From: Marinibaculum pumilum
GTDB taxonomy: Bacteria; Pseudomonadota; Alphaproteobacteria; Ferrovibrionales; Ferrovibrionaceae
Length of the DNA stretch: 64,000 bases
Assembly (NCBI RefSeq): GCF_042646425.1
Contig: NZ_JBHRTR010000029.1
Coordinates: 1 to 64,000 of the forward strand
Direction: 5' to 3'
The notes below the pieces were generated by a model, which ran no database searches, was not told the DNA's origin, and saw only the letters and a program-made list of their open reading frames with translations. A program made the translations under genes and the position numbers. Positions 11,021 to 20,491 of the stretch are shown here, one piece after another. The stretch's first letter is position 1. The number at the start of each line of letters is the position of its first letter.

Positions 11021-12433
11021 TCAGCCGTCGACCGGCCCGCCGCCGCCGCCGTGATGGCGGCCGGCGGGCTTATCCAGGCCCGGCAGCGGTGTGGTCCGCG
11101 CCTGGTCCGGCGGCACCGGGTCGCCGACCACCACGGTGAGCATCTGCGCCGGATCCAGCAGCCGTTTCGCGACCCGCATGACGGCGGCCCGGTCGACATG
11201 GCCGATCAGGCCCGCATAGCGGTCGGGATAATCGGCACCCAGGCCGCGATACTGGATGCCGGCCAGCAGGCCGGCAATCGCCCGGTTGGAGGTCATGCGC
11301 AGGGGAAAGGAACCGGTCAGCGCCGATTTCGCTCCCGCCAGCTCCGCCTCCGTGGGGCCGTCGTCGCGCATCCGCTCCAGTTCGCCGCGCAGCAAGGACA
11401 GGGCCTCCTCTGCAGTGACGTTCGCGGTCGCGGTGCCGGCGAAGAACAGGCCCTGTTCGGCCAGCGGCAGCATGGTGGAATAGGCGCTGTAGGCGAGCCC
11501 GCGCTCTTCGCGGATCACCTCCATCAGCCGCGAATCGAAGCCGCCGCCGCCCAGGATGTAGTTCAGCACCCGCGCGGCGTAGTAGTCGGGATCGTCGCGG
11601 GGGATGCCGGGACCGCCCATCATGATGACGGTCTGCGGGTTCTGCATCCGCACCGTCTCCCGGGTGCCGCCGGCCTTCATCTCCTGCACCGGCAGCGCCC
11701 AGGGCGCGGCCGCCGCCGGCAGGCCGCCGAACGTGCTGTCCAGCAGGCCGCCAAGGCTGTCGGCGTCGATATCGCCGACCACCGCCAGGATCATGTTGTC
11801 GCGGGCAAAGCGCCGTCCGTGGAAGTCGAGCAGGTTGGCGCGGCCGATCGCCTCCAGGCTCTCCGGCGTGCCGTCGCCCGGACGGCCATAGGGTTGCCCG
11901 GCAAAGGCGGTTTCGAACCAGGTCCGGCCGGCCATCTCGTGCGGGTCCTGCTCGATCCGCTGCAGGCTGGACAGCATCTGGCGGCGGGCCTGGGCGATCT
12001 CCGCCTCGCCGAAACGGGGTTGCATCAGGGTCTGTCGCAGCAGGTCGAAGGCGGCATCGCGGTTGGCGCTGAGGGTCCGCATGTTGCCGGACAGATAGTC
12101 GCGCCCCGCCTCGAAGCCGATCGACACCGCCTTGTCGTCCAGCGCGCGGCGGAAGGCGGCGGCATCCATCTCGCCCGCGCCCTCGGTCAGCAGGCCGGTC
12201 GCCATTTCCGCCAGCCCCTCCATCCCGGTCGGGTCCAGGGCACTGCCGCCCCGCCACATCATCTCCACCGAGATCGCGGGGATCTGTTCCTCCTGCACCA
12301 GCCAGGCCTCGATGCCGCCGGGGCTGACGACCTTCTGCACCTTCAGGTCGGCCGCCTGGGCCGGCGGCAGGAAGGCGGCCAGGAACAGGAGGAGGGCCAC
12401 CGCAGGTGCAGGCCAGCGCGTCCAAAGGGTCAT
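11021..12433 (-). CDS. M16 peptidase homologue, inactive-type subunit
   Basis: Insulinase-family protein with an N-terminal signal peptide (about residues 1-27, ending AQA) and two M16 domains. The HxxEH zinc motif is missing: the equivalent segment reads GMEGLAEMATGLL. The C-terminal half keeps the R-Y pair region (LMEVIREERGLAYSAYS) used for substrate binding. This is the usual state of the partner subunit in bacterial M16 heterodimers. It starts 2 bp after the stop of the catalytic subunit gene, so the two are co-translated. Confidence 0.88.
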   Translation of the reverse strand: MTLWTRWPAPAVALLLFLAAFLPPAQAADLKVQKVVSPGGIEAWLVQEEQIPAISVEMMWRGGSALDPTGMEGLAEMATGLLTEGAGEMDAAAFRRALDDKAVSIGFEAGRDYLSGNMRTLSANRDAAFDLLRQTLMQPRFGEAEIAQARRQMLSSLQRIEQDPHEMAGRTWFETAFAGQPYGRPGDGTPESLEAIGRANLLDFHGRRFARDNMILAVVGDIDADSLGGLLDSTFGGLPAAAAPWALPVQEMKAGGTRETVRMQNPQTVIMMGGPGIPRDDPDYYAARVLNYILGGGGFDSRLMEVIREERGLAYSAYSTMLPLAEQGLFFAGTATANVTAEEALSLLRGELERMRDDGPTEAELAGAKSALTGSFPLRMTSNRAIAGLLAGIQYRGLGADYPDRYAGLIGHVDRAAVMRVAKRLLDPAQMLTVVVGDPVPPDQARTTPLPGLDKPAGRHHGGGGGPVDG

Positions 12434-12435
12434 GA

Positions 12436-13884
12436 TCAGGATTCCTTCTTGGCCGGCCCGGCGGCAGACGGTGCGGGAGATGGCGCCGGGGCCTGCAGCC
12501 AGCCGGTCACGCTGCGCTGCGGCTGCAGCACCGCTTCGGCGACGGCCCGGACATCCTCGGCGGTGACCGCCCGCACCTGGTCGGGCCAGGCCTCGATCTG
12601 GTCGATGCTCTGCCCGGCGGTCAGGCCCTGGCCGAACACCCGCGCCGCCTTGCCAAGGCTGTCGCGGGCATAGACCGCCTCCGCCAGCAGCACCGTCTTG
12701 GCGCGCTGCAGCTCTTCCTCGGTTACGCCGTCGTCGCGGATACGGGCAATTTCCTCATCCACCGCGTCCTCCACCGCCTGCAATGCGGTGCCCGGCGACG
12801 GCGCGGCATAGACGGCGAACTCGCCCAGGTCCATTGCGCCCTCGTTGTACCAGGCGCCGGCATAGACGGCGGTGTCCGACTGCCGCACCAGCCGGTCGTA
12901 GAGCCGGCCGGAGGCGCCGCCGCCCAGGATCTCCGCCAGCACGGTCAGCGGCACGGCCTGGCTGCTGTCGCCTGCCGTCAGGCTGGGGGCCAGGTAGCTG
13001 CGGGAGAAGGATGGCCGCTGCACCCGCGGATCGGTCAGGACGATGCGGCGCGGGGCGATCTGCGGGGGTTCCTGCGGTCGGGCACGCGGTGCCAGCTCGC
13101 GCGCCGGGATCTGCCCGTAGGTCGCTTCCGCCAGCGGCTTCAGCTGCTCGGCCGTGATGTCGCCGGCGACCACCAGGATCGCGTTGTTGGGGGCGTAATG
13201 CGCGCGATAGAAGTCGATCGCGTCCTGCCGGCTCAGGCCCTCGATCTCATGCCGCCAGCCGATCACCGGCCGGCCATAGGGATGGTTCTGGTAGAGCGCG
13301 GCGTCCATCTGCTCGCCCAGCAGCGCCTGCGGGTTGTTGTCGGTGCGCGAGGAGCGTTCCTCCAGGACCACCTTCAGCTCCGGCGCGAAATCGCCTTCCG
13401 CATAGTCCAGGTTCACCATGCGGTCGGCCTCCATCTCCATCACCATCGGCAGGCGGTCCGCGGCAATGGTCTGGAAATAGCCGGTATAGTCGCTGGAGGT
13501 GAAGGCGTTGTCCTGGCCGCCGGCGCGACGCACGATCTTGGAGAAATCGCCGGCCGGCACCTTCGGCGTGCCCTTGAACATCAGATGCTCGGTCAGGTGC
13601 GCCAGGCCGGACTTGCCGGGTTCCTCGTCGGCGGCGCCGACCTTGTACCAGACCATGTGGTGGACCACCGGCGCGCGGTGGTCGGGGATCACCACCACCT
13701 GCATGCCATTGTCCAGGGTGAAGCTTTCCGGATTGAACAGCCCGGCATGGGCGCGCCCCGCCAGCAGCAGGAGCAGCGCCGGCAGCAGGCCGAGGCCCAG
13801 GACAAGGAAGCGAACGGCCGACAAACGGGCGGCGGGTGCGGCGCGGCGGGCGGGCCTGCCCGGCGGCGACAGCGAAAGGGACAT
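12436..13884 (-). CDS. M16 zinc peptidase, catalytic subunit
   Basis: Processing-peptidase/insulinase-type metallopeptidase, 482 residues, with an N-terminal signal or membrane anchor (residues about 22-45). The zinc motif HLTEH is intact in KSGLAHLTEHLMFKGT, with the downstream Glu ligand in YFQTIAADRLPMVMEMEADR. It probably acts in the periplasm on small or unfolded peptides together with the inactive-type partner immediately downstream. GGAGAGG lies about 9 bp before the ATG. Confidence 0.9.
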   Translation of the reverse strand: MSLSLSPPGRPARRAAPAARLSAVRFLVLGLGLLPALLLLLAGRAHAGLFNPESFTLDNGMQVVVIPDHRAPVVHHMVWYKVGAADEEPGKSGLAHLTEHLMFKGTPKVPAGDFSKIVRRAGGQDNAFTSSDYTGYFQTIAADRLPMVMEMEADRMVNLDYAEGDFAPELKVVLEERSSRTDNNPQALLGEQMDAALYQNHPYGRPVIGWRHEIEGLSRQDAIDFYRAHYAPNNAILVVAGDITAEQLKPLAEATYGQIPARELAPRARPQEPPQIAPRRIVLTDPRVQRPSFSRSYLAPSLTAGDSSQAVPLTVLAEILGGGASGRLYDRLVRQSDTAVYAGAWYNEGAMDLGEFAVYAAPSPGTALQAVEDAVDEEIARIRDDGVTEEELQRAKTVLLAEAVYARDSLGKAARVFGQGLTAGQSIDQIEAWPDQVRAVTAEDVRAVAEAVLQPQRSVTGWLQAPAPSPAPSAAGPAKKES

Positions 13885-13949
13885 GCGTCAGGGCCTCTCC
13901 AGCGGATCGGATCAAAGTCACGCTATGGAGGCGATATGGCGAGAAAGTG

Positions 13950-13969
13950 GCGGCCCGCCAACGGGCCGC
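13950..13969 (-). terminator. Hairpin with T-rich tail after the DUF3035 gene
   Basis: A perfect 8 bp stem (GCGGCCCG / CGGGCCGC) with a 4-base loop. Read on the minus strand it is followed by CACTTTCTC. It separates the ileS-lspA-DUF3035 genes from the M16 pair, which suggests two transcription units. Confidence 0.5.
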
Positions 13970-14028
13970 GTCAGCCCGCCGCGATCAAGCGGGCGTGAGC
14001 GCGGTTCCCGCAAGCTGGTCCCCAGCCC

Positions 14029-14643
14029 TCAGAAGATCCCTTCCAGGATGCCGCGCTCGCGCCGCTCGATGGTCGGCGTGGTGCCGGTGGTCGGCGGCTG
14101 GCCGCGGGCGGAGGTCTCCTGCAGGCGGTCGCGCTCCTTCGTCGGGTCGACCACCTCGCCCGGCGGCTGCGCCGCCTGCCAGAACACCAGCTTGTTGATG
14201 AAGCTCTGGTCGCGCTCGATCAGCGCGGTGGTTTCCTCGTTCACCACCCGCCGGATCGAAGGATCGACATCCTCCGCATCGGCCTGCGCCAGCAGCGCCT
14301 GCTCGCCGGCGGACAGGTTCGCGGTGCCGGCGGCATGCGGCGCGGCGACGCCGCCCGGGGCCGGCACCACGCCGGCATTGGTGCCGAACACCGCCGCCTG
14401 CGCCTGCTGCTCGGGCTGCATCTCCTGCGGGCGCGGGGCGCCGGGGTCCGGCGGCCGCAGCTGGAAGTCCGGCGGCAGGGTCAGCGGCGCCCGCGACAGC
14501 ACGGCGAACTCGTCCGGCGGCTGCTTGTTGAGCCCGAAGGTGTTGCGAACGGAATCGCAGCCCGGCAGCCCGGCCAGCATCGCCAGCCCGGCCAGGACGA
14601 GGATCGCCCGGCGCACCGGCCGCCCGCGTTCATTCCCGACCAT
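14029..14643 (-). CDS. DUF3035 lipoprotein
   Basis: Outer-membrane or periplasmic lipoprotein of unknown function, 204 residues. A signal peptide ends in the lipobox LPGC at about residues 26-29, followed by DSVRNTFGLNKQPPDEFAVL, the hallmark of the DUF3035 family. A Pro/Gln/Ala-rich middle and a charged C-terminus follow. Its ATG overlaps the 3' end of lspA by 14 bp, fitting because LspA cleaves such prolipoproteins. The family is largely alphaproteobacterial, which supports the taxonomic placement. Confidence 0.85.
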   Translation of the reverse strand: MVGNERGRPVRRAILVLAGLAMLAGLPGCDSVRNTFGLNKQPPDEFAVLSRAPLTLPPDFQLRPPDPGAPRPQEMQPEQQAQAAVFGTNAGVVPAPGGVAAPHAAGTANLSAGEQALLAQADAEDVDPSIRRVVNEETTALIERDQSFINKLVFWQAAQPPGEVVDPTKERDRLQETSARGQPPTTGTTPTIERRERGILEGIF

Positions 14644-15151
14644 GATGTCCCTTCGTCTCCCTCGTCGTCAGCGCATCCAGCAGGAGCATGCCGACACCTA
14701 CCACGATTCCGGCATCGGCGATGTTGAAAGCCGGCCAGTGCCAGCCCGCCAGATGCAGGTCAAAGAAATCGGCGACCGCCCCGAAACGCAAGCGATCGAT
14801 GACATTCCCGGCGGCGCCACCGACGATGCCGCCCAGCGCCACCGCCGTCCAAAGCCGGTCCAGACGGCGAATCCAGAGCAGCAGCACCGCGACGATCACG
14901 GCCGACAGGGCGATCCAGACCCAGGGCGGCATCGCCCCGTCGCCGAACATGCCGAAGCTGACGCCGCGGTTCCAGACCATCACCAGGTTGAAGAAGCCGG
15001 TCACCTCGATCCAGCCGCCGGGTGTCTCCGCCAGCAGGTCGATGAGGAACGCCTTGCTGACCTGGTCCGCCAGCAGCACCGCCACGGCCACCAGCCCGGC
15101 CAGCCGCCGCGCCCGCCGGACCGAAGCTGCGGCGGCCGGCGGAGAGGTCAT
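14630..15151 (-). CDS. lspA: Lipoprotein signal peptidase
   Basis: Inner-membrane aspartyl peptidase that removes the signal peptide of prolipoproteins. Four membrane segments are visible in 173 residues. The two catalytic Asp are in GNVIDRLRFG and FNIADAGIVVG; WNRGVSFG is also conserved. I chose ATG 15149-15151; a GTG four codons upstream is an alternative. It lies 34 bp after ileS, the classical ileS-lspA arrangement. Confidence 0.93.
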   Translation of the reverse strand: MTSPPAAAASVRRARRLAGLVAVAVLLADQVSKAFLIDLLAETPGGWIEVTGFFNLVMVWNRGVSFGMFGDGAMPPWVWIALSAVIVAVLLLWIRRLDRLWTAVALGGIVGGAAGNVIDRLRFGAVADFFDLHLAGWHWPAFNIADAGIVVGVGMLLLDALTTRETKGHHGRE

Positions 15152-15185
15152 ATCGGTTGCCACCGCGCGCCTGCCGGGCCGGGTC

Positions 15186-18023
15186 TCAGGCCGGCTGCAG
15201 CTCGCCGACCGCCTCGGCGCAGCGGTGGCAGATACCGTCAGGCGCCACCTCCGGCAGCACCTTCCAGCAGCGGACGCACTTTTCGCCATCGGCGGGACGC
15301 ACCACCACCGCGACGTCGGGCACCTCCTCCAGCCGGAAAGCCTCCGCCGGTGCCGGCGCCGTCGACAGCTCGATGCCGGAGGTGATGCAGAGATCGGCGA
15401 AGGCGAGGCCGGCCAGCAGCTCGGCATCCGCCGCCGGCAGGTACACCAGCGGGGCCGCCTGCAGGCTGGCGCCGATCCGCTTCTCCGCCCGCGCGATCTC
15501 CAGCGCGCCGGTCACCACGCGGCGGATCTCCCGCACCCGGCGCCACTTCGCGCCCAGTGCCGGGTCCGTCCAGCCGGGGTCGGGAAGCGGGAAGGTCCGC
15601 AGGTGGACGGAGCCTTCCTCCGACGGGTTGCGGCTGAGCCAGGCCTCCTCCGCGGTGAAGCAGAGGATCGGCGCCAGCCAGGCGGTCAGGTGGTCGAACA
15701 GGATGTCCAGCACCGTGCGCGCCGCCCGCCGCCGGGGCGAGTCCAGGGCATCGCAGTACAGCGCGTCCTTGCGGATGTCGAAATAGAGCGAGGACAGCTC
15801 GATGGCGCAGAAATTGTGCAGCTCGACATACATCCGGTGGAAGTCGAAGGCGTCGCAGGCGGCACGGATCACCCCGTCCAGTTCCGCCACACGGTGCAGC
15901 ACCCAGCGTTCCAGCTCCGGCAGGTCGGCATGCGCCACCCGCTCCTCGGCCGTGAAGCCGTCCAGGTTGCCCAGCAGGTAGCGCAGGGTGTTGCGCAGGC
16001 GGCGATAGGCATCGGTCTGCGCCTTCAGGATTTCCGGCCCGATGGTCAGGTCGTCCTGGTAGTTCGACGAGGCCACCCAGAGCCGCAGGATATCGGCGCC
16101 GTACTGGTCGATCACCTCCTGCGGGGCCACCGAATTGCCCAGCGACTTCGACATCTTGCGGCGCTTCTCGTCCAGCACGAAGCCGTGCGTCAGCACCGCG
16201 TCGTAGGGCGCCCGGCCGCGGGTGCCGCAGGATTCCAGCAGGCTGGAATGGAACCAGCCGCGATGCTGGTCCGACCCTTCCAGGTACAGCGAGGCCGGCC
16301 AGGCCAGGTCGGCATCCTCCTCCAGCACGAAGGCATGGGTGGAGCCGGAATCGAACCAGACGTCCAGGATGTCGAACACCTGGTCATAGTCGGCCGGGTT
16401 GCGGCCGTCGCCCAGGAAGCGTTCCGGCGGGCTGTCGAACCAGGCGTCCGCGCCCTCCTCCGCCACCGCCGCGACGATCCGCTCGTTCACCGCGGGATCG
16501 TTCAGCGGCTTGCCCGTCGCCTTTTCCACGAACAGGGTGATCGGCACCCCCCAGGCACGCTGCCGGCTGATCACCCAGTCCGGCCGGTGCTCGATCATCG
16601 AGCGCAGCCGGTTCCGGCCGGCCGCCGGCACGAAGCGGGTGGCGTCGATCGCCGCCAGCGCCTTGGCCCGCAGGTCGTTCACCGCCATGGAGATGAACCA
16701 TTGCGGCGTGTTGCGGAAGATCAGCGGCGCCTTCGAGCGCCAGGAATGCGGATAGCTGTGCTCCAGCCGCGCCCGCGCCAGCAGGGCGCCGGTTTCGGCC
16801 AGCGCCTCCCCCACCGCGCGGTTGGCGTCGCCGTCCTTGCCTTCGGCCGTCAGCACCGCGCGGCCGGCGAAGATCGGCACATGGGGCAGGTAGACGCCGT
16901 CCTCACCCAGGGTGTCGGGCACCTCGATGCCGTTGCGGATGCCGAGCTCGTAGTCGTCGGCGCCATGCCCCGGCGCGATATGCACGAAGCCGGTGCCCTG
17001 CTCCATGGTGACGAAGTCCGCCACGAAGACCTGCACCGGGAAGGCATAGCCGCCGGCCGCCTCCGGATGGGCCTTCAACGGGTGGGCGCAGACCGTGCCG
17101 GCGACCTGGGCGCCGGTCACGGACGCCGCCTCGTGCCAGGCCTCGATGCCGGTGGCGCCGGCAAAGGCCTGCGCCAGGTCGGCCGCGACCACCAGCCGGT
17201 CGCCGGGCTTCGCCGCCGCCTTCTCCGTCACCGCGTCGACCGCCATCACCAGGTAGCGGTCCTTGGCGGAAACCGCGATCGCCCGGTTGGCCGGGATCGT
17301 CCAGGGGGTGGTGGTCCAGATCACGACCCGCGCGCCCTCCAGTTCCGGCGCCGCCGGCTTCTCCACCGGGAAGGCGACCCAGATCTGCGGGCTGACATGG
17401 TCGTGATACTCGATCTCCGCCTCGGCCAGGGCGGTCTTCTCCACCACCGACCACATCACCGGCTTGGAGCCGCGATAGAGCGCGCCGCTGTCCAGGAACT
17501 TCAGCAGTTCCCGCACGATCTGCGCCTCTGCCGGGAAGGACATGGTGGTGTAGGGCCGGTCCCAGCTGCCGAACACGCCCAGCCGCTTGAACTCGGCGCG
17601 CTGCACGTTGATCCAGTGGTCGGCGAATTCCCGGCATTCGCGCCGGAACTCCACGATCGGCACCTGGTCCTTGTCGCGGCCCTCCGCGCGGTAGCGTTCC
17701 TCGATCTTCCATTCGATCGGAAGGCCGTGGCAGTCCCAGCCCGGCACGTAGAAGGCGTCGCGGCCCAGCATCTGCTGGGTGCGGTTGACCAGGTCCTTGA
17801 GGATCTTGTTCAGCGCCGTGCCGATATGGATGTTGCCGTTCGCATAGGGCGGCCCGTCATGCAGGATGAACTTCTCCCGCCCCTTCGACGTGTCGCGCAG
17901 GCGCGCCCACAGCGCCGTGCTTTCCCAGCGCTCCAGAAGTTTCGGCTCGGCGGCCGGCAGGCCGGCCTTCATCGGGAAGTCGGTCCGCGGCAGGCGGACG
18001 GTGTCTTTGTAGTTCACATTCAT
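15186..18023 (-). CDS. ileS: Isoleucyl-tRNA synthetase
   Basis: Class I aminoacyl-tRNA synthetase charging tRNA-Ile, 945 residues. The HIGH region reads GNIHIGTALNKILKD, that is HIGT in place of HIGH. The KMSKS loop (RRKMSKSLGNSV), the editing CP1 domain and the C-terminal zinc finger (CVRCWKVLP...CHRC) are intact. The ATG at 18021-18023 starts the typical MNVNYKDTVRLPRTDFPM; a 22-codon upstream extension is rejected. First gene of the ileS-lspA-DUF3035 unit. Confidence 0.96.
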   Translation of the reverse strand: MNVNYKDTVRLPRTDFPMKAGLPAAEPKLLERWESTALWARLRDTSKGREKFILHDGPPYANGNIHIGTALNKILKDLVNRTQQMLGRDAFYVPGWDCHGLPIEWKIEERYRAEGRDKDQVPIVEFRRECREFADHWINVQRAEFKRLGVFGSWDRPYTTMSFPAEAQIVRELLKFLDSGALYRGSKPVMWSVVEKTALAEAEIEYHDHVSPQIWVAFPVEKPAAPELEGARVVIWTTTPWTIPANRAIAVSAKDRYLVMAVDAVTEKAAAKPGDRLVVAADLAQAFAGATGIEAWHEAASVTGAQVAGTVCAHPLKAHPEAAGGYAFPVQVFVADFVTMEQGTGFVHIAPGHGADDYELGIRNGIEVPDTLGEDGVYLPHVPIFAGRAVLTAEGKDGDANRAVGEALAETGALLARARLEHSYPHSWRSKAPLIFRNTPQWFISMAVNDLRAKALAAIDATRFVPAAGRNRLRSMIEHRPDWVISRQRAWGVPITLFVEKATGKPLNDPAVNERIVAAVAEEGADAWFDSPPERFLGDGRNPADYDQVFDILDVWFDSGSTHAFVLEEDADLAWPASLYLEGSDQHRGWFHSSLLESCGTRGRAPYDAVLTHGFVLDEKRRKMSKSLGNSVAPQEVIDQYGADILRLWVASSNYQDDLTIGPEILKAQTDAYRRLRNTLRYLLGNLDGFTAEERVAHADLPELERWVLHRVAELDGVIRAACDAFDFHRMYVELHNFCAIELSSLYFDIRKDALYCDALDSPRRRAARTVLDILFDHLTAWLAPILCFTAEEAWLSRNPSEEGSVHLRTFPLPDPGWTDPALGAKWRRVREIRRVVTGALEIARAEKRIGASLQAAPLVYLPAADAELLAGLAFADLCITSGIELSTAPAPAEAFRLEEVPDVAVVVRPADGEKCVRCWKVLPEVAPDGICHRCAEAVGELQPA

Positions 18024-18344
18024 GTCTGTCGGTATTCTGGCTCCGCGGCCCCTGTCCGGCATCCGGGATCCGGGGCCGGCCGGGTGCAACCTGCGGGAGG
18101 GCCTGTCATGGGCGCTTCATGCGCCCGCGGCGGACCCCGCAGGCTGTCGGCTGGTCTGCGTTTCGGCCGGGCGGCGCAGGCACACCCTTCGTCCCGGCCC
18201 CCGTTCAGGAGGCCGGGCGGGTAATTCGGTCGCGCTCCACCGGACGGTGGCCGCCCGTTTCGGCCAGGTTCCGGCCGCGTTGGTGCTCGGTCATGGCCGC
18301 CTTATAGCAATGCCCCCCCACAGCGGCAATCACGGGCGCGGCCG
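18024..18344. other. Intergenic between ribF and ileS, no gene seen
   Basis: About 320 bp upstream of ileS and downstream of ribF. Open frames here are GC artefacts without ribosome binding sites. It may hold the ileS promoter or leader, but no T-box or leader peptide was recognised. Confidence 0.35.
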
Positions 18345-19355
18345 TCACGCCGCCCCCTCGATCGTCAGTGGCGCGGAGGTGGCGAGCGACAGCGGGAAAC
18401 GCGCGATCGCCGTGTCTTCCGAAGCCAGGCGATCGCGGGCGGCGAGGGCGTCGGCCGCGATCTGGGCCTTCAATGCCTCCAGCCCGTCGAATTTCTGTTC
18501 CGGCCGGATGAAATCGACCAGGGCGGTCCGCACGTGCAGCCCGTAGAGATCGGCATCCAGGTCGAGGAAATGCACCTCCCAGGTGACATTCTCCTTGTCG
18601 AAGGTCGGCCGCCGGCCGAGATTCGCCACCGCCGGCAGCCATTCCCGCGGCTGCGGGCCGCCGTCCAGCATGGCGCGCACCGCATAGACGCCGAAGCGCG
18701 GCTGCAGATGGTCGCCCATCGCCACGTTGGCGGTCGGAAAACCGATCGTGCGGCCGCGCTGGTCGCCCTTCTCGATCCGCCCGTCGATCTCCCACCAGTG
18801 GCCCAGCTGCTGTGCCGCCTTCGCAACCAGTCCCTCGCCCAGCGCCTCCCGGATGCGGGTGGAGGAATAGACCAGCACCCCCTCGCCCACGGGATCGACG
18901 ACATCGACCGTGAAGCCATGCTCCTCGCCGCCCAGGCGCAGCCGCTCCGCATTGCCGCCGCGGCGATGGCCGAAGGAGAAGTCGTAGCCCACCACGACAT
19001 GGCGCAGGCCCAGGTCGCGCGCCAGCAGGTCGTCGACGAACGTGTCGGCGGGCATCCGCGACAGCTCGGCATCGAAATGCAGGGCGATCACCGCATCCAC
19101 CCCCAGCGCCGCCAGCAGCCGGGTCTTGCTGCGCAGGCTGGTCAGCCGGAACGGCGGCCCGCCGGGCGCGAAGAAGCTGCGCGGATGCGGCTCGAAGGTG
19201 ATCACCAGCAACGGCGCGCCAAGCGCCGAGGCGCGTTCCCGCCCCAGATTCAGCAGCGCCTGGTGGCCGCGATGCACGCCGTCGAAATTGCCCAGCACGG
19301 CAACCCCGCCGCGCAGGCCGGCAGGCACGTCCCCGGTATGCCGCAGGATCCGCAT
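18345..19355 (-). CDS. ribF: Bifunctional riboflavin kinase/FAD synthetase
   Basis: Makes FMN from riboflavin and then FAD. The N-terminal adenylyltransferase domain shows LGNFDGVHRGHQ and the STRIR motif (VYSSTRIREALGEG). The C-terminal riboflavin kinase domain shows GRTIGFPTANV and the PAVANLGRRPTF region with its C-terminal FIRPEQKFDGLEALKAQI. Length 336 residues from ATG 19353-19355. An upstream in-frame extension through the MaoC gene is rejected. It is 8 bp after the MaoC hydratase stop codon. Confidence 0.95.
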   Translation of the reverse strand: MRILRHTGDVPAGLRGGVAVLGNFDGVHRGHQALLNLGRERASALGAPLLVITFEPHPRSFFAPGGPPFRLTSLRSKTRLLAALGVDAVIALHFDAELSRMPADTFVDDLLARDLGLRHVVVGYDFSFGHRRGGNAERLRLGGEEHGFTVDVVDPVGEGVLVYSSTRIREALGEGLVAKAAQQLGHWWEIDGRIEKGDQRGRTIGFPTANVAMGDHLQPRFGVYAVRAMLDGGPQPREWLPAVANLGRRPTFDKENVTWEVHFLDLDADLYGLHVRTALVDFIRPEQKFDGLEALKAQIAADALAARDRLASEDTAIARFPLSLATSAPLTIEGAA

Positions 19356-19363
19356 GGCCGTCC

Positions 19364-19834
19364 TCAGCCCGCCTGGCTGTCCGACCGGCCGGACCCGGCC
19401 GGCACCATCATCACCGCCTCGCCGTCGATCACCACCTTGTCGCCGACCAGGCAGAACGTCTCCAGCCGCACGCGCCGCTTGGGCAGCAGCTCCGCCACCC
19501 GCGCCACCGCCGTCACCGTATCGCCGATCCGCACCGGCGCCCTGAAGCCCAGGTTCTGCGAGACATAGATGCTGCCCGGGCCGGGCAGCTTCGTCCCCAG
19601 CACGGTCGAGATCAGGCTGGCCGACAGCATGCCGTGCGCGATCCGTCCCTTGAACATCGTCGGCTCGGCGAAATCCTGGTTGAGGTGAACGGGGTTGGTA
19701 TCGCCGGAGATGCCTGCGAACATGACGATGTCGGCATCCGTGATCGTCTTGCCGAAGCGGGCTTCCATTCCGACCGTCAGGTCGTCGAACTGGTAGCCCA
19801 GCATGGCGGCACTGACCTCGGGCTGATATGCCAT
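19364..19834 (-). CDS. MaoC-like (R)-specific enoyl-CoA hydratase (PhaJ type)
   Basis: Single-hotdog enoyl-CoA hydratase, 156 residues. The hydratase-2 catalytic motif is intact: FAGISGDTNPVHLNQDFA (Asp and His), followed by GRIAHGMLSASLIS. The size fits the PhaJ-type (R)-hydratases that feed beta-oxidation intermediates to polyhydroxyalkanoate or lipid synthesis; no pha gene is near. It shares a transcription direction and an 8 bp gap with ribF. Confidence 0.85.
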   Translation of the reverse strand: MAYQPEVSAAMLGYQFDDLTVGMEARFGKTITDADIVMFAGISGDTNPVHLNQDFAEPTMFKGRIAHGMLSASLISTVLGTKLPGPGSIYVSQNLGFRAPVRIGDTVTAVARVAELLPKRRVRLETFCLVGDKVVIDGEAVMMVPAGSGRSDSQAG

Positions 19835-19948
19835 CGTTCACCTTTACCGGTTGACAAGGGTTTGGCTGGATAAATCGGGGGCTCTATTTAGAAGCCGCAC
19901 CTGGTATGCGCAACAATCGCGGCCGCGGCGGAGGAGGAAGAGGAAGCT

Positions 19949-20491
19949 ATGGCCGATCTGATTCCAGGGGTTGAGAAGGACACCCTGATCTTCAAGCTGG
20001 CCCGCGAATGTGTCGGTTTGTCCCGCGCGATCGAGCGCACCCGGCACGAGGTCGCGGCCATGCGACCGACCGACCTGCACACCCGCCAGCTGCCGCAGGC
20101 CGGGCAGGAACTGACCGCCGTCGTTCAGGAGACGGAGGAAGCCGCCAATACGATCATGACGGCGGCGGAAGAGATCATGTCCGCGGATCCCAAGGCCGGC
20201 GACTATCCCGAGAAGGTGCAGACCGCGGCGATCCAGATCATCGAGGCCTGCGCCTTCCAGGACATCACCGGCCAGCGGCTGCGCAAGGTGGTGCAGACCC
20301 TGGTGCATGTCGAGGACCGGCTGGCGCAGCTGCGCAGCACGTTCGGGAACGACCTGGAGGATGCCGCCGCCGCGGATCTGCCGGAGGGCGATGCCGCGCT
20401 TTTGAACGGGCCGCAGCTGTCCGGCAAGGCGATCGACCAGAACGATGTCGACGCCCTGTTCGACGACGGCCCCGACCCGGCCAAGTCCTGA
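19949..20491 (+). CDS. cheZ: Protein phosphatase CheZ
   Basis: Helical phosphatase that dephosphorylates CheY-P, 180 residues. The catalytic Gln motif is visible as ACAFQDITGQRLRKVV. The C-terminal tail DQNDVDALFDDG is the typical CheY-binding peptide of alphaproteobacterial CheZ. The ATG follows a very purine-rich leader (GGAGGAGGAAGAGGAAGCT). No other che gene is adjacent. The stop codon falls inside the first unit of a 15 bp tandem repeat. Confidence 0.85.
   Translation: MADLIPGVEKDTLIFKLARECVGLSRAIERTRHEVAAMRPTDLHTRQLPQAGQELTAVVQETEEAANTIMTAAEEIMSADPKAGDYPEKVQTAAIQIIEACAFQDITGQRLRKVVQTLVHVEDRLAQLRSTFGNDLEDAAAADLPEGDAALLNGPQLSGKAIDQNDVDALFDDGPDPAKS

Noticed and set aside
14688..18224. 1178-residue plus-strand open frame
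   Set aside because: Mirror of lspA and ileS; no motif and no start signal.
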